Source: Acinetobacter sp. WC-141
GTDB taxonomy: Bacteria > Pseudomonadota > Gammaproteobacteria > Pseudomonadales > Moraxellaceae
Length of the DNA stretch: 64,000 nt
NCBI RefSeq assembly: GCF_000313935.1
Contig: NZ_AMSS01000034.1
Span: 1 to 64,000, forward strand
Direction: 5' to 3'
The position numbers and the translations under genes were made by a program. How positions within the stretch are numbered: the first letter of the stretch is position 1; each line of letters opens with the position of its first letter. Of this stretch, positions 34,827 through 43,850 are shown one piece after another. Under the pieces are notes generated by a model, which was given only the letters and a program-made list of their open reading frames with translations, searched no databases and had not been told where the DNA came from.

Positions 34827-35591
34827 TTATGCTTTGTTTACAAACGGGCGAATTTCAATATTGTTTTTTACAAGCTCGGCTTTAATGGCAGCCGACATTT
34901 CTAGTGCACCTTCGGTATCGCCATGTAGACAAATGGTGTCAGCTTGAATTGGGGTAAATACACCATCAATTGACTCTACTCCACCATTTTTAAGCATAGA
35001 CACCACACGGCTGGCAACAAATGCCGAGTCATGTAAAACTGCACCTTCGAGACGACGAGACACCAGTGAGCCATCACTGTTATAAGCTCGGTCTGCAAAT
35101 GCTTCAGAGACGACTTTTAAACCAGCAGCACGTGCTTGCTCAACTAAGTTCGAGCCAGCCAAAGCCACTAAAACTAGTTCAGGGTTATACATTTTAATAG
35201 CGTCAATCACGGCTGCTGCCTGAGCTTGGTCGTGGGCAATGGTGTTATAAAGTGCGCCATGCGGTTTAACATATTGCACTTTTGAGCCTGCTACTTTTGC
35301 CAAACCATCGAGTGCAGAAATTTGATAAAGCACATCCGCAATTAGTTCGTCACGTGACAAATCCATATTACGGCGGCCAAAACCAACCAAGTCTGGATAA
35401 GACACATGAGCACCAATGGTCACACCAAGCTCAACTGCTTTACGAACCGTTTTTAAAATGCCGAGCGGGTCGCCAGCATGGAAGCCACAAGCAATATTGG
35501 CACTGGTCACGACAGGTAAAATCTGGTCATCATTACCCATTTTCCATGAGCCAAAGCTCTCACCCAAATCACTATTTAAATCTACAAACAT
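34827..35591 (-). CDS. pxpA: 5-oxoprolinase subunit PxpA (LamB/YcsF family)
   Basis: 254 residues, complete. Family motifs are [50 protein letters not shown] and VKPHGALYN. The last contains the His and Lys expected in the active site. With PxpB and PxpC it converts 5-oxoproline to glutamate using ATP in the cytoplasm. It is 2 bp from the DUF1445 gene and 34 bp after the NRAMP-like transporter gene. Confidence 0.93.
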   Translation of the reverse strand: MFVDLNSDLGESFGSWKMGNDDQILPVVTSANIACGFHAGDPLGILKTVRKAVELGVTIGAHVSYPDLVGFGRRNMDLSRDELIADVLYQISALDGLAKVAGSKVQYVKPHGALYNTIAHDQAQAAAVIDAIKMYNPELVLVALAGSNLVEQARAAGLKVVSEAFADRAYNSDGSLVSRRLEGAVLHDSAFVASRVVSMLKNGGVESIDGVFTPIQADTICLHGDTEGALEMSAAIKAELVKNNIEIRPFVNKA

Positions 35592-35625
35592 GGCATTATT
35601 CCTTTATTACGTAACAAAGTCTGGC

Positions 35626-36858
35626 TTAAAGCTTGGTCAAATAGTTAAACACTGTCGTAAACGACATATAACCCATCCACCATGTCAACAGACATGTTAA
35701 TCCACCCAAAATAAGTAACCACTTTGGATAGTTATAATTACCCATTAAATCTTTACGGCACGCAGCCACATACACAAAAATTGTAAGGCCAATTGGCAAC
35801 ACCAATCCGTTAAAACCACCCACAAAAATGAGTAGACCTGCCGGAGTTGCGCCCAATAACACATAGAGTAATAAAGCCAATGCGATAAAGGTAATGGTCG
35901 TATAGTTGGTTTGTTTTGGCGTTAAGTTCTTTTTAAACGCGGTAAAGAATGAAACTGAAGTATATGCTGCGCCAATGGTGCTACTAATGCCGGCTGCCCA
36001 GAAAATTAAACCAAATAATTTAAAGCCAAATGTACCCGCTGCATATTGGAATGCTTGAGCTGCCGGATTAGCGTCATGGCTGGCTAAATCAATTGTTGCA
36101 CCGCTTACCACTACACCTAAAAACGCTAAAAACAATACGTAGCGCATGATGCCGACGACAATAATGCCCTTGGTCGCAGCTTTAGCAACTTCATCAATAT
36201 TTTCAGGGCCAACAGCACCTTTATCGAGTAAACGGTGGGCACCTGCATAACAGATATAACCACCAACTGTACCGCCAACAATGGTGGTAATAATGGCAAA
36301 GTCGATTTGATCTGGAGCAAAGGTTTGATGTACAGCTTGTCCAACTGGTGGCATCACAATGACGGCAACAATAATAATCAGCAGAATTTTAAGCAATCCC
36401 AACACGATCATGCTTTTATCCATGGCAAGCGTTGCTTTTCTTGATGCAAAAATCAAAATAGCTAACGCACCACTTAAAATACCGCCCCACTTTGTGTCTA
36501 GGCCAAAAAGCGCATTTAAACCTAAAGCTGCACCTGCAATGTTACCGACACTAAAGAAAAAACCACCCAAAATCACCAGAAACGCCAGTAAATAACCACT
36601 ACCTGGTAATGCTTTATTGGCAATGTCTGATGCACGCATTTGAGTGAGTGTGACCACACGCCAAATATTTTGTTGAACTACATAATCAATTAGAATGGAA
36701 ACTAAAATGGCAAAGCCAAATGCAGCACCTAACTTAACTGTAAATACAGCAGTTTGGGTTAAAAATCCTGGCCCCATTGCAGAGGTCGCCATCATAAAGA
36801 TTGAGGCAACAATGGCCCATTGGCGATCTGATAAAAAAGAAGATTTCAGTAAAGACAT
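35626..36858 (-). CDS. NRAMP-superfamily transporter without metal-binding motifs (YcsG type)
   Basis: 410 residues from ATG 36858, preceded by GAGGA at good spacing; a longer frame from 36879 is less likely. About 11 membrane segments. The first segment reads TSAMGPGFLTQ where true Nramp proteins have DPGN, and the sixth lacks the MPH metal motif (FWAAGISSTIGAAYTSVSFF). It is therefore a YcsG-like relative that probably does not carry Mn or Fe. It heads the pxp operon and may import 5-oxoproline or a related acid. Confidence 0.8.
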   Translation of the reverse strand: MSLLKSSFLSDRQWAIVASIFMMATSAMGPGFLTQTAVFTVKLGAAFGFAILVSILIDYVVQQNIWRVVTLTQMRASDIANKALPGSGYLLAFLVILGGFFFSVGNIAGAALGLNALFGLDTKWGGILSGALAILIFASRKATLAMDKSMIVLGLLKILLIIIVAVIVMPPVGQAVHQTFAPDQIDFAIITTIVGGTVGGYICYAGAHRLLDKGAVGPENIDEVAKAATKGIIVVGIMRYVLFLAFLGVVVSGATIDLASHDANPAAQAFQYAAGTFGFKLFGLIFWAAGISSTIGAAYTSVSFFTAFKKNLTPKQTNYTTITFIALALLLYVLLGATPAGLLIFVGGFNGLVLPIGLTIFVYVAACRKDLMGNYNYPKWLLILGGLTCLLTWWMGYMSFTTVFNYLTKL

Positions 36859-36879
36859 ATTAATGCGTTCCTCATCCAT

Positions 36880-37222
36880 TTGAGCTTAACAACGCTATTT
36901 TCAAGTTGAACCAAGAACACCATTTCTTTCCCAAACGATATTCTTTAATCCTTTTAAATGACAAAGATTCCCTGTTCCCCAATCAACACAATCGGTGATC
37001 AAATCTTGTATTTAGAATAAAAACATAGCTAATCCCTACGAACAATAAGACTTTCTACATAAAATTAAAAACCCAAGCATTTGATTTTAAATATTTTTAT
37101 TGATATTAAAAAATCAGGATAAATTTTACTTATCGAAGTACATAAGCTGCTTTTATGGTTTTACATACAAAACAGCTTTTTTAAATAAGAAAAAATATTG
37201 ATGAGAAATAAAAAAACCGAGC
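36880..37222. other. Intergenic region before the pxp operon
   Basis: 343 bp, A/T-rich, with the promoter of the pxp operon and the end of the LysR gene. A possible stem AAGCTGCTTTT...AAAACAGCTTTTTT at about 37147-37183 could end transcription of the LysR gene. No ORF is supported. Confidence 0.45.
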
Positions 37223-38134
37223 TTATTTTTTAATTTGCTCATTCAGTTGTTGCATCGCACATTCCGATACTTTAACAGCGACTTCGGTTAGTTTTTCTTT
37301 CAAGGCAACGTCATTCCCCTGAATATAGATCGAGGTGAAATGAAAGGTCTTTAGCTGAATGGGGGTATTTAATATTTCTAGTCGGCCATCGGTAATTTCT
37401 TTTAACGCCGTTAAGGTCGGCACGACAGCAATGCCTAAGCCCTGTTCAGCTAAACGCAATAAAGTTGCAAGTGAATAACTGGTAATTGAAAGTGGTTCAT
37501 CAATCCCTTGTTCTTTCATTCTGGCTTTCAATTCTTTATAGGGATAGGTAATTTTTGGATAAGTTAAAATCGTATGAGACATCAAGGTTTTCAATGACAT
37601 CTGTGCAACTACGCCTTTAAACGAAGGTGAAGCTAAAAAACTCAGCTCAAAATCGCACAGTGCCTGTTCAATACATTCAAAAGCCAAAGTTGGCCCAAGT
37701 AAAAAGGCCATGTCCAAATCCCCTGTCCGCACCCCTTCTTGTAAATTGGGGGTAAGGTCCACCACAATTTCTACTGAAATTTTTGGGAACTCTTGTTGAA
37801 CCTTTTCGATATATTCAACTAGCCACGTATAAACAATGGTTTCGGAAACGCCTAAACGAATGGTGCCAGTCAGATGCTGATTTTCAGTCAGTTCAGCCAC
37901 CAAATCTGTTTCGAGGCGCATAAATTTTTCAGCATATTTAAATAAAGTTAAGCCTTTATGAGTCGGTTTAAGCTGACGAAAGCTTCGATCTAAAATTTTA
38001 AAACCTAATTCATTTTCAAGAGCTGTGATTTTTTGAGAGACCGCAGGCTGAGTCGTTTGTAATTTAGTCGCAGCCTTATTGAAGCTATTTAAAGTCACAA
38101 CCCAATAAAATGCTTCAAGATTCTTTAAATTCAC
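37223..38134 (-). CDS. LysR-family regulator next to the pxp operon
   Basis: 303 residues. HTH: NLEAFYWVVTLNSFNKAATKLQTTQPAVSQKITALENELG. The effector domain includes TGTIRLGVSETIVYTWL and LATLLRLAEQGLGIAVVPTLTALKEI. It is coded on the same strand as the pxp operon and 364 bp upstream of it, so it may be its regulator, in place of the IclR-type KipR of Bacillus. The ligand is unknown. Confidence 0.85.
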   Translation of the reverse strand: MNLKNLEAFYWVVTLNSFNKAATKLQTTQPAVSQKITALENELGFKILDRSFRQLKPTHKGLTLFKYAEKFMRLETDLVAELTENQHLTGTIRLGVSETIVYTWLVEYIEKVQQEFPKISVEIVVDLTPNLQEGVRTGDLDMAFLLGPTLAFECIEQALCDFELSFLASPSFKGVVAQMSLKTLMSHTILTYPKITYPYKELKARMKEQGIDEPLSITSYSLATLLRLAEQGLGIAVVPTLTALKEITDGRLEILNTPIQLKTFHFTSIYIQGNDVALKEKLTEVAVKVSECAMQQLNEQIKK

Positions 38135-38260
38135 GTTTCATCCTGTCTTAAAAACTCCTTTACTTTTATAGTATGGGAGTTTTTTAAGTCATTAGGCTAC
38201 CCATTTATTCATTTTTATTCGAATCGATTTAATTCTTTATCATTATTACGAAACTCTCTT

Positions 38261-39058
38261 CTAATCAATTATTGCCCCAGCGGTCATGTTTACCACGGTG
38301 GCTGTCATTGAGTTCGCATGTTCCGAAGCAAGAAAAGCAACCGTTTCTGCAACCTGAGAAAGTGTGGGTAGCCGTTTTAGCATAGTGCTCTGGGCAGCAC
38401 CTTCCAGCCATTGTCCAATGCTGAGCCCCATGGCATGTGCTTTGGTCTCAAATAGTTCACGCGTGTAAGAACCCGCTTGAACAGCATCACTAATTGCATG
38501 TGAGCGCACACCCAATACACGTATGTTTTTAAGCCCTAGCTCACTAGCAAGTGCTTTAATAAAGGCCTCTATTCCGGCACAGCCCACAATATGCCCCAGA
38601 TGTCCCGGGATCGCCATCCGAGCTGAAGGTGCCACAATTGAAATCATTGTTCCGCCACGATCGCCGCCCATATAAGGAACTACAGCTTTAGATATATTAA
38701 ACTGAGCAGTAAGAAATGGATTGATTCCCCCGACAAACTCATCAAGATTTAATTCCGAAATTTCTTTGCCTTGATTATGTATAAAACTGGTCGCATTGAT
38801 GACTAAATCTAGACCACCTGTCTCTTGAGCAATTTGAGCCACGGTATTATTTATTGACTGACTGTCTAACACATCAACGCTGGCAATATGAACTACGCTT
38901 TCAAGTTGCTGAAGTTGTGCCGCAATATTTTGAAGTTTATTTAAATCTCTTGCGCATAAATAGACATCTGCGCCTTCACGAATAAAAACCTTCGCAATGG
39001 CAGTACCAATTGCTCCACTGCCTCCAAAGATGACAGCCACTTTTCCCTTAAGCAACAT
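38261..39058 (-). CDS. SDR-family oxidoreductase lacking the catalytic residues
   Basis: 265 residues. The cofactor part is normal: GKVAVIFGGSGAIGTAIAKVF (GxxxGxG-like) and the CARDLNKL stretch of an NADP-type loop. The catalytic region reads IVAPSARMAIPGHLGHIVGCAGIEAF. In alignment with canonical SDRs (SS...PG...YxxxK) the Tyr is His, the Lys is Cys and the Ser is Ala or Val. So it probably does not catalyse the standard reaction, or works through another residue. It is a single gene on the minus strand. A binding or regulatory role is possible. Confidence 0.78.
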   Translation of the reverse strand: MLLKGKVAVIFGGSGAIGTAIAKVFIREGADVYLCARDLNKLQNIAAQLQQLESVVHIASVDVLDSQSINNTVAQIAQETGGLDLVINATSFIHNQGKEISELNLDEFVGGINPFLTAQFNISKAVVPYMGGDRGGTMISIVAPSARMAIPGHLGHIVGCAGIEAFIKALASELGLKNIRVLGVRSHAISDAVQAGSYTRELFETKAHAMGLSIGQWLEGAAQSTMLKRLPTLSQVAETVAFLASEHANSMTATVVNMTAGAIID

Positions 39059-39150
39059 TGCGGCATCCTCTTGTTATTATGTGCCATCATGAAGTTATGA
39101 CACACAATCAAATGTGATGCAATTTTATACAATTTAAAGTTTATATGTGC

Positions 39151-40095
39151 TTATCGGACATGAACAAAGATAATGTCTAAATCTCGTTTTGGTACAAATT
39201 TAGTTTTGGTCATTTGAAATTGCGTTGGGCTTATTTTGTTGACTTTGCCATCCCAACAAAATGAAACCAGCTCATTTTTATCACGCTCAATGGTTAGCTT
39301 AAAGTTTTCAATGGGCTTGGCCCAATTTGCACCTGTTGTCAAAATATAGCCCAAAGCACTAAACGGAGAGTTTTCAGCACTCGCTTTTTTTAAGCCTTGC
39401 TTAAATTGTTTGTCCATACAAAATTGTTGATTATATTCATCTGGATATAGAGCAACTGAGCCGCCCACCAAGGGTTTATATTCATGGTGAATTTTAGTCA
39501 AACCATTAGCTTTAAAAGTTTGCTTCCAACTATAGATCACTTGAGATGACCATGGGATTACATCATCTTTTTTAAACTTGGCTAAAATTTTCTGTATGTT
39601 CGGTGTCTTACATTGTTTTAGCTTATCTACATAATAGTCATAATCATAATTGTTACGTGCCCATGGGTTTAACATATCCTTTTGACTAAAACCACACTGC
39701 TTAAACTCGTCTGTTACATCAATAAGTGGCGATTTTTCATCTTTCTGAATAAACGTTCTGACATGTATGTCTGGTTTTATATTTTTACCATCAACCACAA
39801 TCTTGAAACTTTTTAAAAGTTCTTCTGTATGAGCAAAATCAGACTCAAAGAAATTATCAATACGCGGTAAGGGAAATAAAATAGTTTCAGTGACATCCTT
39901 ATTGCTTAAGTTTTTATAGAGATAGTCGACTTTAATGAGTTTTTTACTAATAAATAGCTCTTCGCTTTGCATGGCAATCTGCGAATTTTTAAGATATTGA
40001 ATCCCACCCGTACCCACGTAACCCGTAGAATCATTGGCTAGACTATAGGTCGATAGTTGGACCAAAACAGCAAAGGTTATTACAAGCTTTTTCAT
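39151..40095 (-). CDS. DUF4424-like secreted protein
   Basis: 314 residues with a signal peptide (MKKLVITFAVLVQLSTYSLA, cleaved near Ala20). The mature start NDSTGYVGTGGIQYLKNSQIAMQSEELFISKKLIKVDYLYKNLSNKDVTETILFPLP fits the DUF4424 family. Function unknown; it should reside in the periplasm. It is a single gene with no terminator that I could see. Confidence 0.7.
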   Translation of the reverse strand: MKKLVITFAVLVQLSTYSLANDSTGYVGTGGIQYLKNSQIAMQSEELFISKKLIKVDYLYKNLSNKDVTETILFPLPRIDNFFESDFAHTEELLKSFKIVVDGKNIKPDIHVRTFIQKDEKSPLIDVTDEFKQCGFSQKDMLNPWARNNYDYDYYVDKLKQCKTPNIQKILAKFKKDDVIPWSSQVIYSWKQTFKANGLTKIHHEYKPLVGGSVALYPDEYNQQFCMDKQFKQGLKKASAENSPFSALGYILTTGANWAKPIENFKLTIERDKNELVSFCWDGKVNKISPTQFQMTKTKFVPKRDLDIIFVHVR

Positions 40096-40228
40096 TTTGA
40101 AGTGCTCTATGTCATTTTCTAATTATGGACTGTCAATCTAAGGTAAATCATAGCTGTTAAAGCATAAAAGCTGTTAATCTTTTCCTTTATGAGAGATGAG
40201 CAATATAGTCAAATGTTTATATATTACA

Positions 40229-40256
40229 ATCAAAAAAACCGCCTAAAGACGGTTCA
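40229..40256 (-). terminator. Terminator of the 40284-40628 gene
   Basis: On the minus strand ACCGTC-TTTA-GGCGGT (with a G-U pair) is followed by eight T, 28 bp after the stop. Confidence 0.85.
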
Positions 40257-40283
40257 TTCATACATTTAAAATCTATTTAAATT

Positions 40284-40628
40284 TTAATGAAAATTTATTT
40301 TTTGCTTCGTCATCTTTTTTTGCACACTAATTTTTCCAATAAAGTTAGTCAGCCATAAAATGCATTCATCACGATGTTCAAAATGAGGAATCAAGCTTAG
40401 ATCAACTTTTATATCTCTATCCGCCAAAGGCAAACTCAAGCAATACTCAAAGTCGATAGAGTTATATTTTAACTTTAGATCTTTTTCTTCGGCTTGCTTT
40501 TTAATTTCCGCCATAATTCGATTAAGGTTAACAATCAAGTTATTTGAAACTTGGTTATTTTCATAAATACGCTCATATACGTTTTCAGCAACGTCGATGT
40601 ATTTTATTAGCTCCGCATTTTCGTTCAT
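40284..40628 (-). CDS. Hypothetical protein, tandem paralogue 1
   Basis: 114 residues, no signal peptide. It is homologous to the next gene: YIDVAENVYERI, NLNRIMAEI, LKLKYNSIDFE, LPLADRDIKVDLSLIPHFEHRDECILWLTNFIGKI. The pair has an alpha-beta pattern. No known domain is recognised, and the cassette shows no toxin nearby. The C-terminus is short and basic. Confidence 0.75.
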   Translation of the reverse strand: MNENAELIKYIDVAENVYERIYENNQVSNNLIVNLNRIMAEIKKQAEEKDLKLKYNSIDFEYCLSLPLADRDIKVDLSLIPHFEHRDECILWLTNFIGKISVQKKMTKQKINFH

Positions 40629-40856
40629 ATCATCTATCTTCCCCTTTTTTAAAGATTATGAACAGCTAAATGTTTAATTGCGTTACTTGACACGTTACTT
40701 CTGTGAAAAATGTATATTTATCTTTACCAGAAGATATAACTAACTTGTTGTTATTTATTATTATTCAATAGATATCTGCACATTTGCATACATTTAATAT
40801 TGCCTAAAATCTGAATGTAGATAATTTAAAAAGTTAGTTATGATGAAGTCTAAAAC

Positions 40857-40882
40857 AAAAAAAACCGCCCCAGAAGGCGGTC
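40857..40882 (-). terminator. Terminator of the 40940-41398 gene
   Basis: On the minus strand GACCGCC-TTCT-GGGGCGGTTTTTTTT. A second strong stem without a T run sits before it at 40900-40932 (TATAGAAGTGG...CCACGCTTCTATA). Confidence 0.85.
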
Positions 40883-40899
40883 GCTGAGTTAAAACCAGC

Positions 40900-40932
40900 A
40901 GTATATAGAAGCGTGGTGGACCTCCACTTCTA
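40900..40932. repeat. Additional hairpin in the transcript tail
   Basis: TATAGAAGCGTGG and CCTCCACTTCTATA form a long stem with one bulge. It lies between the stop of the 40940 gene and its terminator and might protect the mRNA 3' end. Confidence 0.5.
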
Positions 40933-40939
40933 TATTCTT

Positions 40940-41398
40940 TTATGAAGGATTTTTATTGGTTTTTATAAAATCCTCAGATTTAAAATAATTGATAATCATG
41001 TCGGCATGCTCTTCTTTTGCAGGAGCGATAGATACAGGAAACGCATCTTTCGACATTTTAAAACCTGGTGGAAGAAATTGGGAAATTGGTGGCAATTTAG
41101 GTTTTCCACCTTCCGTAATTCGTTCAATAAAACCAGCTAGCCAAAGAAGATATTCTCCTTCATTTGCAAATTTTGGCATGACGCTCAAATCAATTTGAAC
41201 TTTGCACTCACTCAACGGTTTAGTTAAGTTTTCTTCAAAGTCTATATAGTTGAACTTGAGCTTAAACTCAGTTCCCTTGATAGCTTTTCGAATTTGACTA
41301 ATTAAACAGTTAAGGTTCTGAGTAATGTCATCAGTGAATAAGCTATCTTTTTTAATATTTTTATAAACCTTTTCGGCTACAGCTAAATACTTTGGCAT
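40940..41398 (-). CDS. Hypothetical protein, tandem paralogue 2
   Basis: 152 residues, paralogue of the 40284 gene over its first 100 residues (YLAVAEKVYKNI, NLNCLISQIRKA, FKLKFNYIDFEENLTKPLSECKVQIDLSVMPKFANEGEYLLWLAGFIERI). A C-terminal extension (about 105-152, GGKPKLPPISQFLPPGF) is absent from paralogue 1. No signal peptide. Function unknown. Confidence 0.75.
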   Translation of the reverse strand: MPKYLAVAEKVYKNIKKDSLFTDDITQNLNCLISQIRKAIKGTEFKLKFNYIDFEENLTKPLSECKVQIDLSVMPKFANEGEYLLWLAGFIERITEGGKPKLPPISQFLPPGFKMSKDAFPVSIAPAKEEHADMIINYFKSEDFIKTNKNPS

Positions 41399-41646
41399 TA
41401 ACCTCTCTCCGTATATTGTTATAAAGTGCTGATCTATGAATATCTTATGACTTTGATTATGCTGAAAGAAGTGTAAGCAAAAGTAATCTTATTGGAGTCA
41501 AGTGTAATTAGTTAGCGCTTTGTGTAAATTGCACCAAAAAAACACCTAAAAAAATTATGGTTTTGATAACTCATCCACAAAATGAATGGTTGAATAGAGA
41601 TCATTTGAAACATTTTCTTTCATATTTATTTTACCATTTGGTAAAA

Positions 41647-41841
41647 TTAAAATGTTTTCATCTGCTTATCGCGTCGAACTAAACCAAGAATAGATCTACG
41701 TACTCTTATTTCTTCCTCAGAAAATGGCAAATGTTCTGTGAGTTCATGAATTAGGAGGGAATTATTTTCTATCAAGAAACAGTCTTGTTCTGTTGTCCAA
41801 TGAGAAGTCGTTGACTCAATTTGTTTTAAATAACGTTTCAT
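41647..41841 (-). CDS. Small SANT/Myb-like putative DNA-binding protein
   Basis: 64 residues from ATG 41841; an upstream TTG at 41865 is possible but has no good site, while AGGA precedes the ATG closely. The core HWTTEQDCFLIENNSLLIHELTEHLPFSEEEIRVRRSILGL has the WT-x-E-D-x-FL and three-helix spacing of small Myb/SANT-like domains. A basic tail (LVRRDKQMK) follows. It may bind DNA, but the target is unknown. Confidence 0.55.
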   Translation of the reverse strand: MKRYLKQIESTTSHWTTEQDCFLIENNSLLIHELTEHLPFSEEEIRVRRSILGLVRRDKQMKTF

Positions 41842-41994
41842 AGTTCCTAGCAGATTTGTTTGCAAACAAAAGAAGCCTGCCGATAGAGCAAGCTTATATC
41901 TAAGATTTTGTGGTGATCATTATTATAGCAGCCCGTGGATCATATGTTCAGTTGATATTGTCGTTTATCTTCATCGTCTCTTAAATAGACTCCA

Positions 41995-42020
41995 TAAAAA
42001 AGCCCACAAACTGTGGGCTT
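41995..42020 (-). terminator. Terminator of the 42029-42346 gene
   Basis: On the minus strand AGCCCACA-GTT-TGTGGGCT is followed by six T, directly after the stop codon. Confidence 0.9.
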
Positions 42021-42028
42021 CCTAAATG

Positions 42029-42346
42029 TTATTTTGCGGCATTCACCCCAACAATAAACTGACTACAATTAGAACCTTCAGATGCATTGCCTAATTGCTT
42101 TTCAGAAAATTTGAATTTAGCTGCAACAGACTCATAATCTTTTTTAAGGGTTTGGCCTGTTAACTCACCTAGCTCTTTTACCTGTTCAGGTTTCAAGATT
42201 TCATGTTCAACCGCTTGATTGACCATTACACATGCTGTGGTCATGGCGTCATAACGTGCAGCGGTTTTAGAGTAAGCTAGAGCACCAAATACTCCACCAA
42301 CAATTAAGCCAACGATTACCGCTAAAGTTACATGCATTTTATTCAT
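42029..42346 (-). CDS. Small membrane-anchored hypothetical protein
   Basis: 105 residues. An N-terminal hydrophobic helix with glycines (HVTLAVIVGLIVGGVFGALAYSK) serves as anchor or uncleaved signal. The rest has a helical domain with two Cys (TACVMV and EGSNCSQF) that may form a disulfide. Function unknown. Confidence 0.7.
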   Translation of the reverse strand: MNKMHVTLAVIVGLIVGGVFGALAYSKTAARYDAMTTACVMVNQAVEHEILKPEQVKELGELTGQTLKKDYESVAAKFKFSEKQLGNASEGSNCSQFIVGVNAAK

Positions 42347-42505
42347 TTTTTAAATACCTAAAATCTAACTAAAAGAGGAAAACTTTAAGATGTTGTGTTC
42401 AAGCCCAATCAAAATAACGGTATTTACACGATATAAAAAGTTAGATTCTGTCACATTTATTGATAGGTTAAGTGAAGTGTATTTCATCAATTCAAAAGGA
42501 AAATA

Positions 42506-43198
42506 TCAGACCTTCCTAGTTCTCTTTCGTTTTTTGCTTGGCACTTCTAAAGGAATAACCACCTTACCTGTACCTAATCCACGGAAAAAATAATTAATGA
42601 TATATAAGAATAAAAGGCCAAAATAAAAAATAGGAAATATACTAAATAAGCTAACTGCTATTTCCCAGAACATAACCCCTACTTTATAGTTATAACTAAA
42701 TGCTATAAGTCCACCTTTACGTCTAGGTCTGTGCTGAGAAATATCATCATCAATAAAGTGAAAAATTCCCATAATCAAACATATTGCAAATGTACTTGAG
42801 ACTAAGGTCTTTTTAATTAGAGGCTTTTCTAACCAAGGGTATTTTTTTGAAGATTCAAATTCGGCTTTAAAAAATATTTTATAAATTTCCTCTTGATAAG
42901 ATTTATTAACTCCATATTTTTTAATAAAAAAATAGCAGATAACACAACCAACAAAGAACATGACTATAGTTATGTAAATGCTATAAAGAATCGTAAAAAA
43001 CGGTAATGGGCCTTTCGTACCAACAGTCACATGCATAGTTTGTGTGATGTATTGATATAGCTCGTACTGCCATTCATTTTTAGGATAAGCAGGAAATACA
43101 AATAAAGGAATAATAAAAAGAATGAAACATATAGCTATATTTCCTTTGTTCTCCTTACTTTTCAGTACAATAGTAGACAGAAAGTTTTTAGAGGCCAT
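42506..43198 (-). CDS. Multi-pass membrane protein of unknown function
   Basis: 230 residues with four hydrophobic segments (about 17-36, 65-88, 128-147, 185-209) and a basic C-terminal tail (PSKKRKRTRKV). It lies 2 bp after the 43201 gene, so the two form an operon and may form a complex. Both are rich in A/T. No family recognised. Confidence 0.65.
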   Translation of the reverse strand: MASKNFLSTIVLKSKENKGNIAICFILFIIPLFVFPAYPKNEWQYELYQYITQTMHVTVGTKGPLPFFTILYSIYITIVMFFVGCVICYFFIKKYGVNKSYQEEIYKIFFKAEFESSKKYPWLEKPLIKKTLVSSTFAICLIMGIFHFIDDDISQHRPRRKGGLIAFSYNYKVGVMFWEIAVSLFSIFPIFYFGLLFLYIINYFFRGLGTGKVVIPLEVPSKKRKRTRKV

Positions 43199-43200
43199 AT

Positions 43201-43758
43201 CTATATCTTACAATTTGGAATCATGTGTTTAGCTTTATAAAACTCGTCAAAAGCCTTCATGTCACTTAACCATGGAGATATAATTTCTAGATTACGTTGA
43301 TTGATATTTTTTGATGCCAACAGCCTTGCTGAAGAATAATTTTTCTGCTGAATTTTTTGATTATATTGTTGTACAAACATAAGCTTTAAACATAATCCAC
43401 GAATGCCCTTATTACCAAAATATGAATAGTCTACATATTTATTTAAGACATATTTCATTTCTTTATGTTCACCATTCCAAGCATAAAATGAGCTTAATCC
43501 ATTTAAATCATTAATGTATATCTCATCATTAATTGGGTTTAATTCTAAGCCCTGCTTTAAAATAACACTTTTCATTTCCACTTCATCAGATAAGTCCATC
43601 CAAAAAAAGGAAGCCATGACCTCCTCTGAAAATCGCTCTCTAGCTTGCTCAGTATCTTTAGGATATATAATGAAAAAATAATATAATCCAAGAAAAATTA
43701 TAAAGATTAATATAATAGAAAGTAGTCTCCAGAAATTAGTACCTTTTATAATATTCAT
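43201..43758 (-). CDS. Single-pass membrane protein of unknown function
   Basis: 185 residues with one N-terminal membrane helix (LLSIILIFIIFLGLYYFFIIYP) and a periplasmic helical part of TPR-like length (LGEELNPINDEIYINDLNGLSSFYAWNGEHKEM-type stretch, about 60-140). It is first in the two-gene unit with the 42506 protein. Function not known. Confidence 0.65.
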   Translation of the reverse strand: MNIIKGTNFWRLLSIILIFIIFLGLYYFFIIYPKDTEQARERFSEEVMASFFWMDLSDEVEMKSVILKQGLELNPINDEIYINDLNGLSSFYAWNGEHKEMKYVLNKYVDYSYFGNKGIRGLCLKLMFVQQYNQKIQQKNYSSARLLASKNINQRNLEIISPWLSDMKAFDEFYKAKHMIPNCKI

Positions 43759-43850
43759 AACAAACCATTCATTTTATTTAATATCTTGTGAGGCAACTTT
43801 ACTTCGTGTTTTAGATTAAATCAAAAAATTGTAACTCAGCCTCCTTCCCC

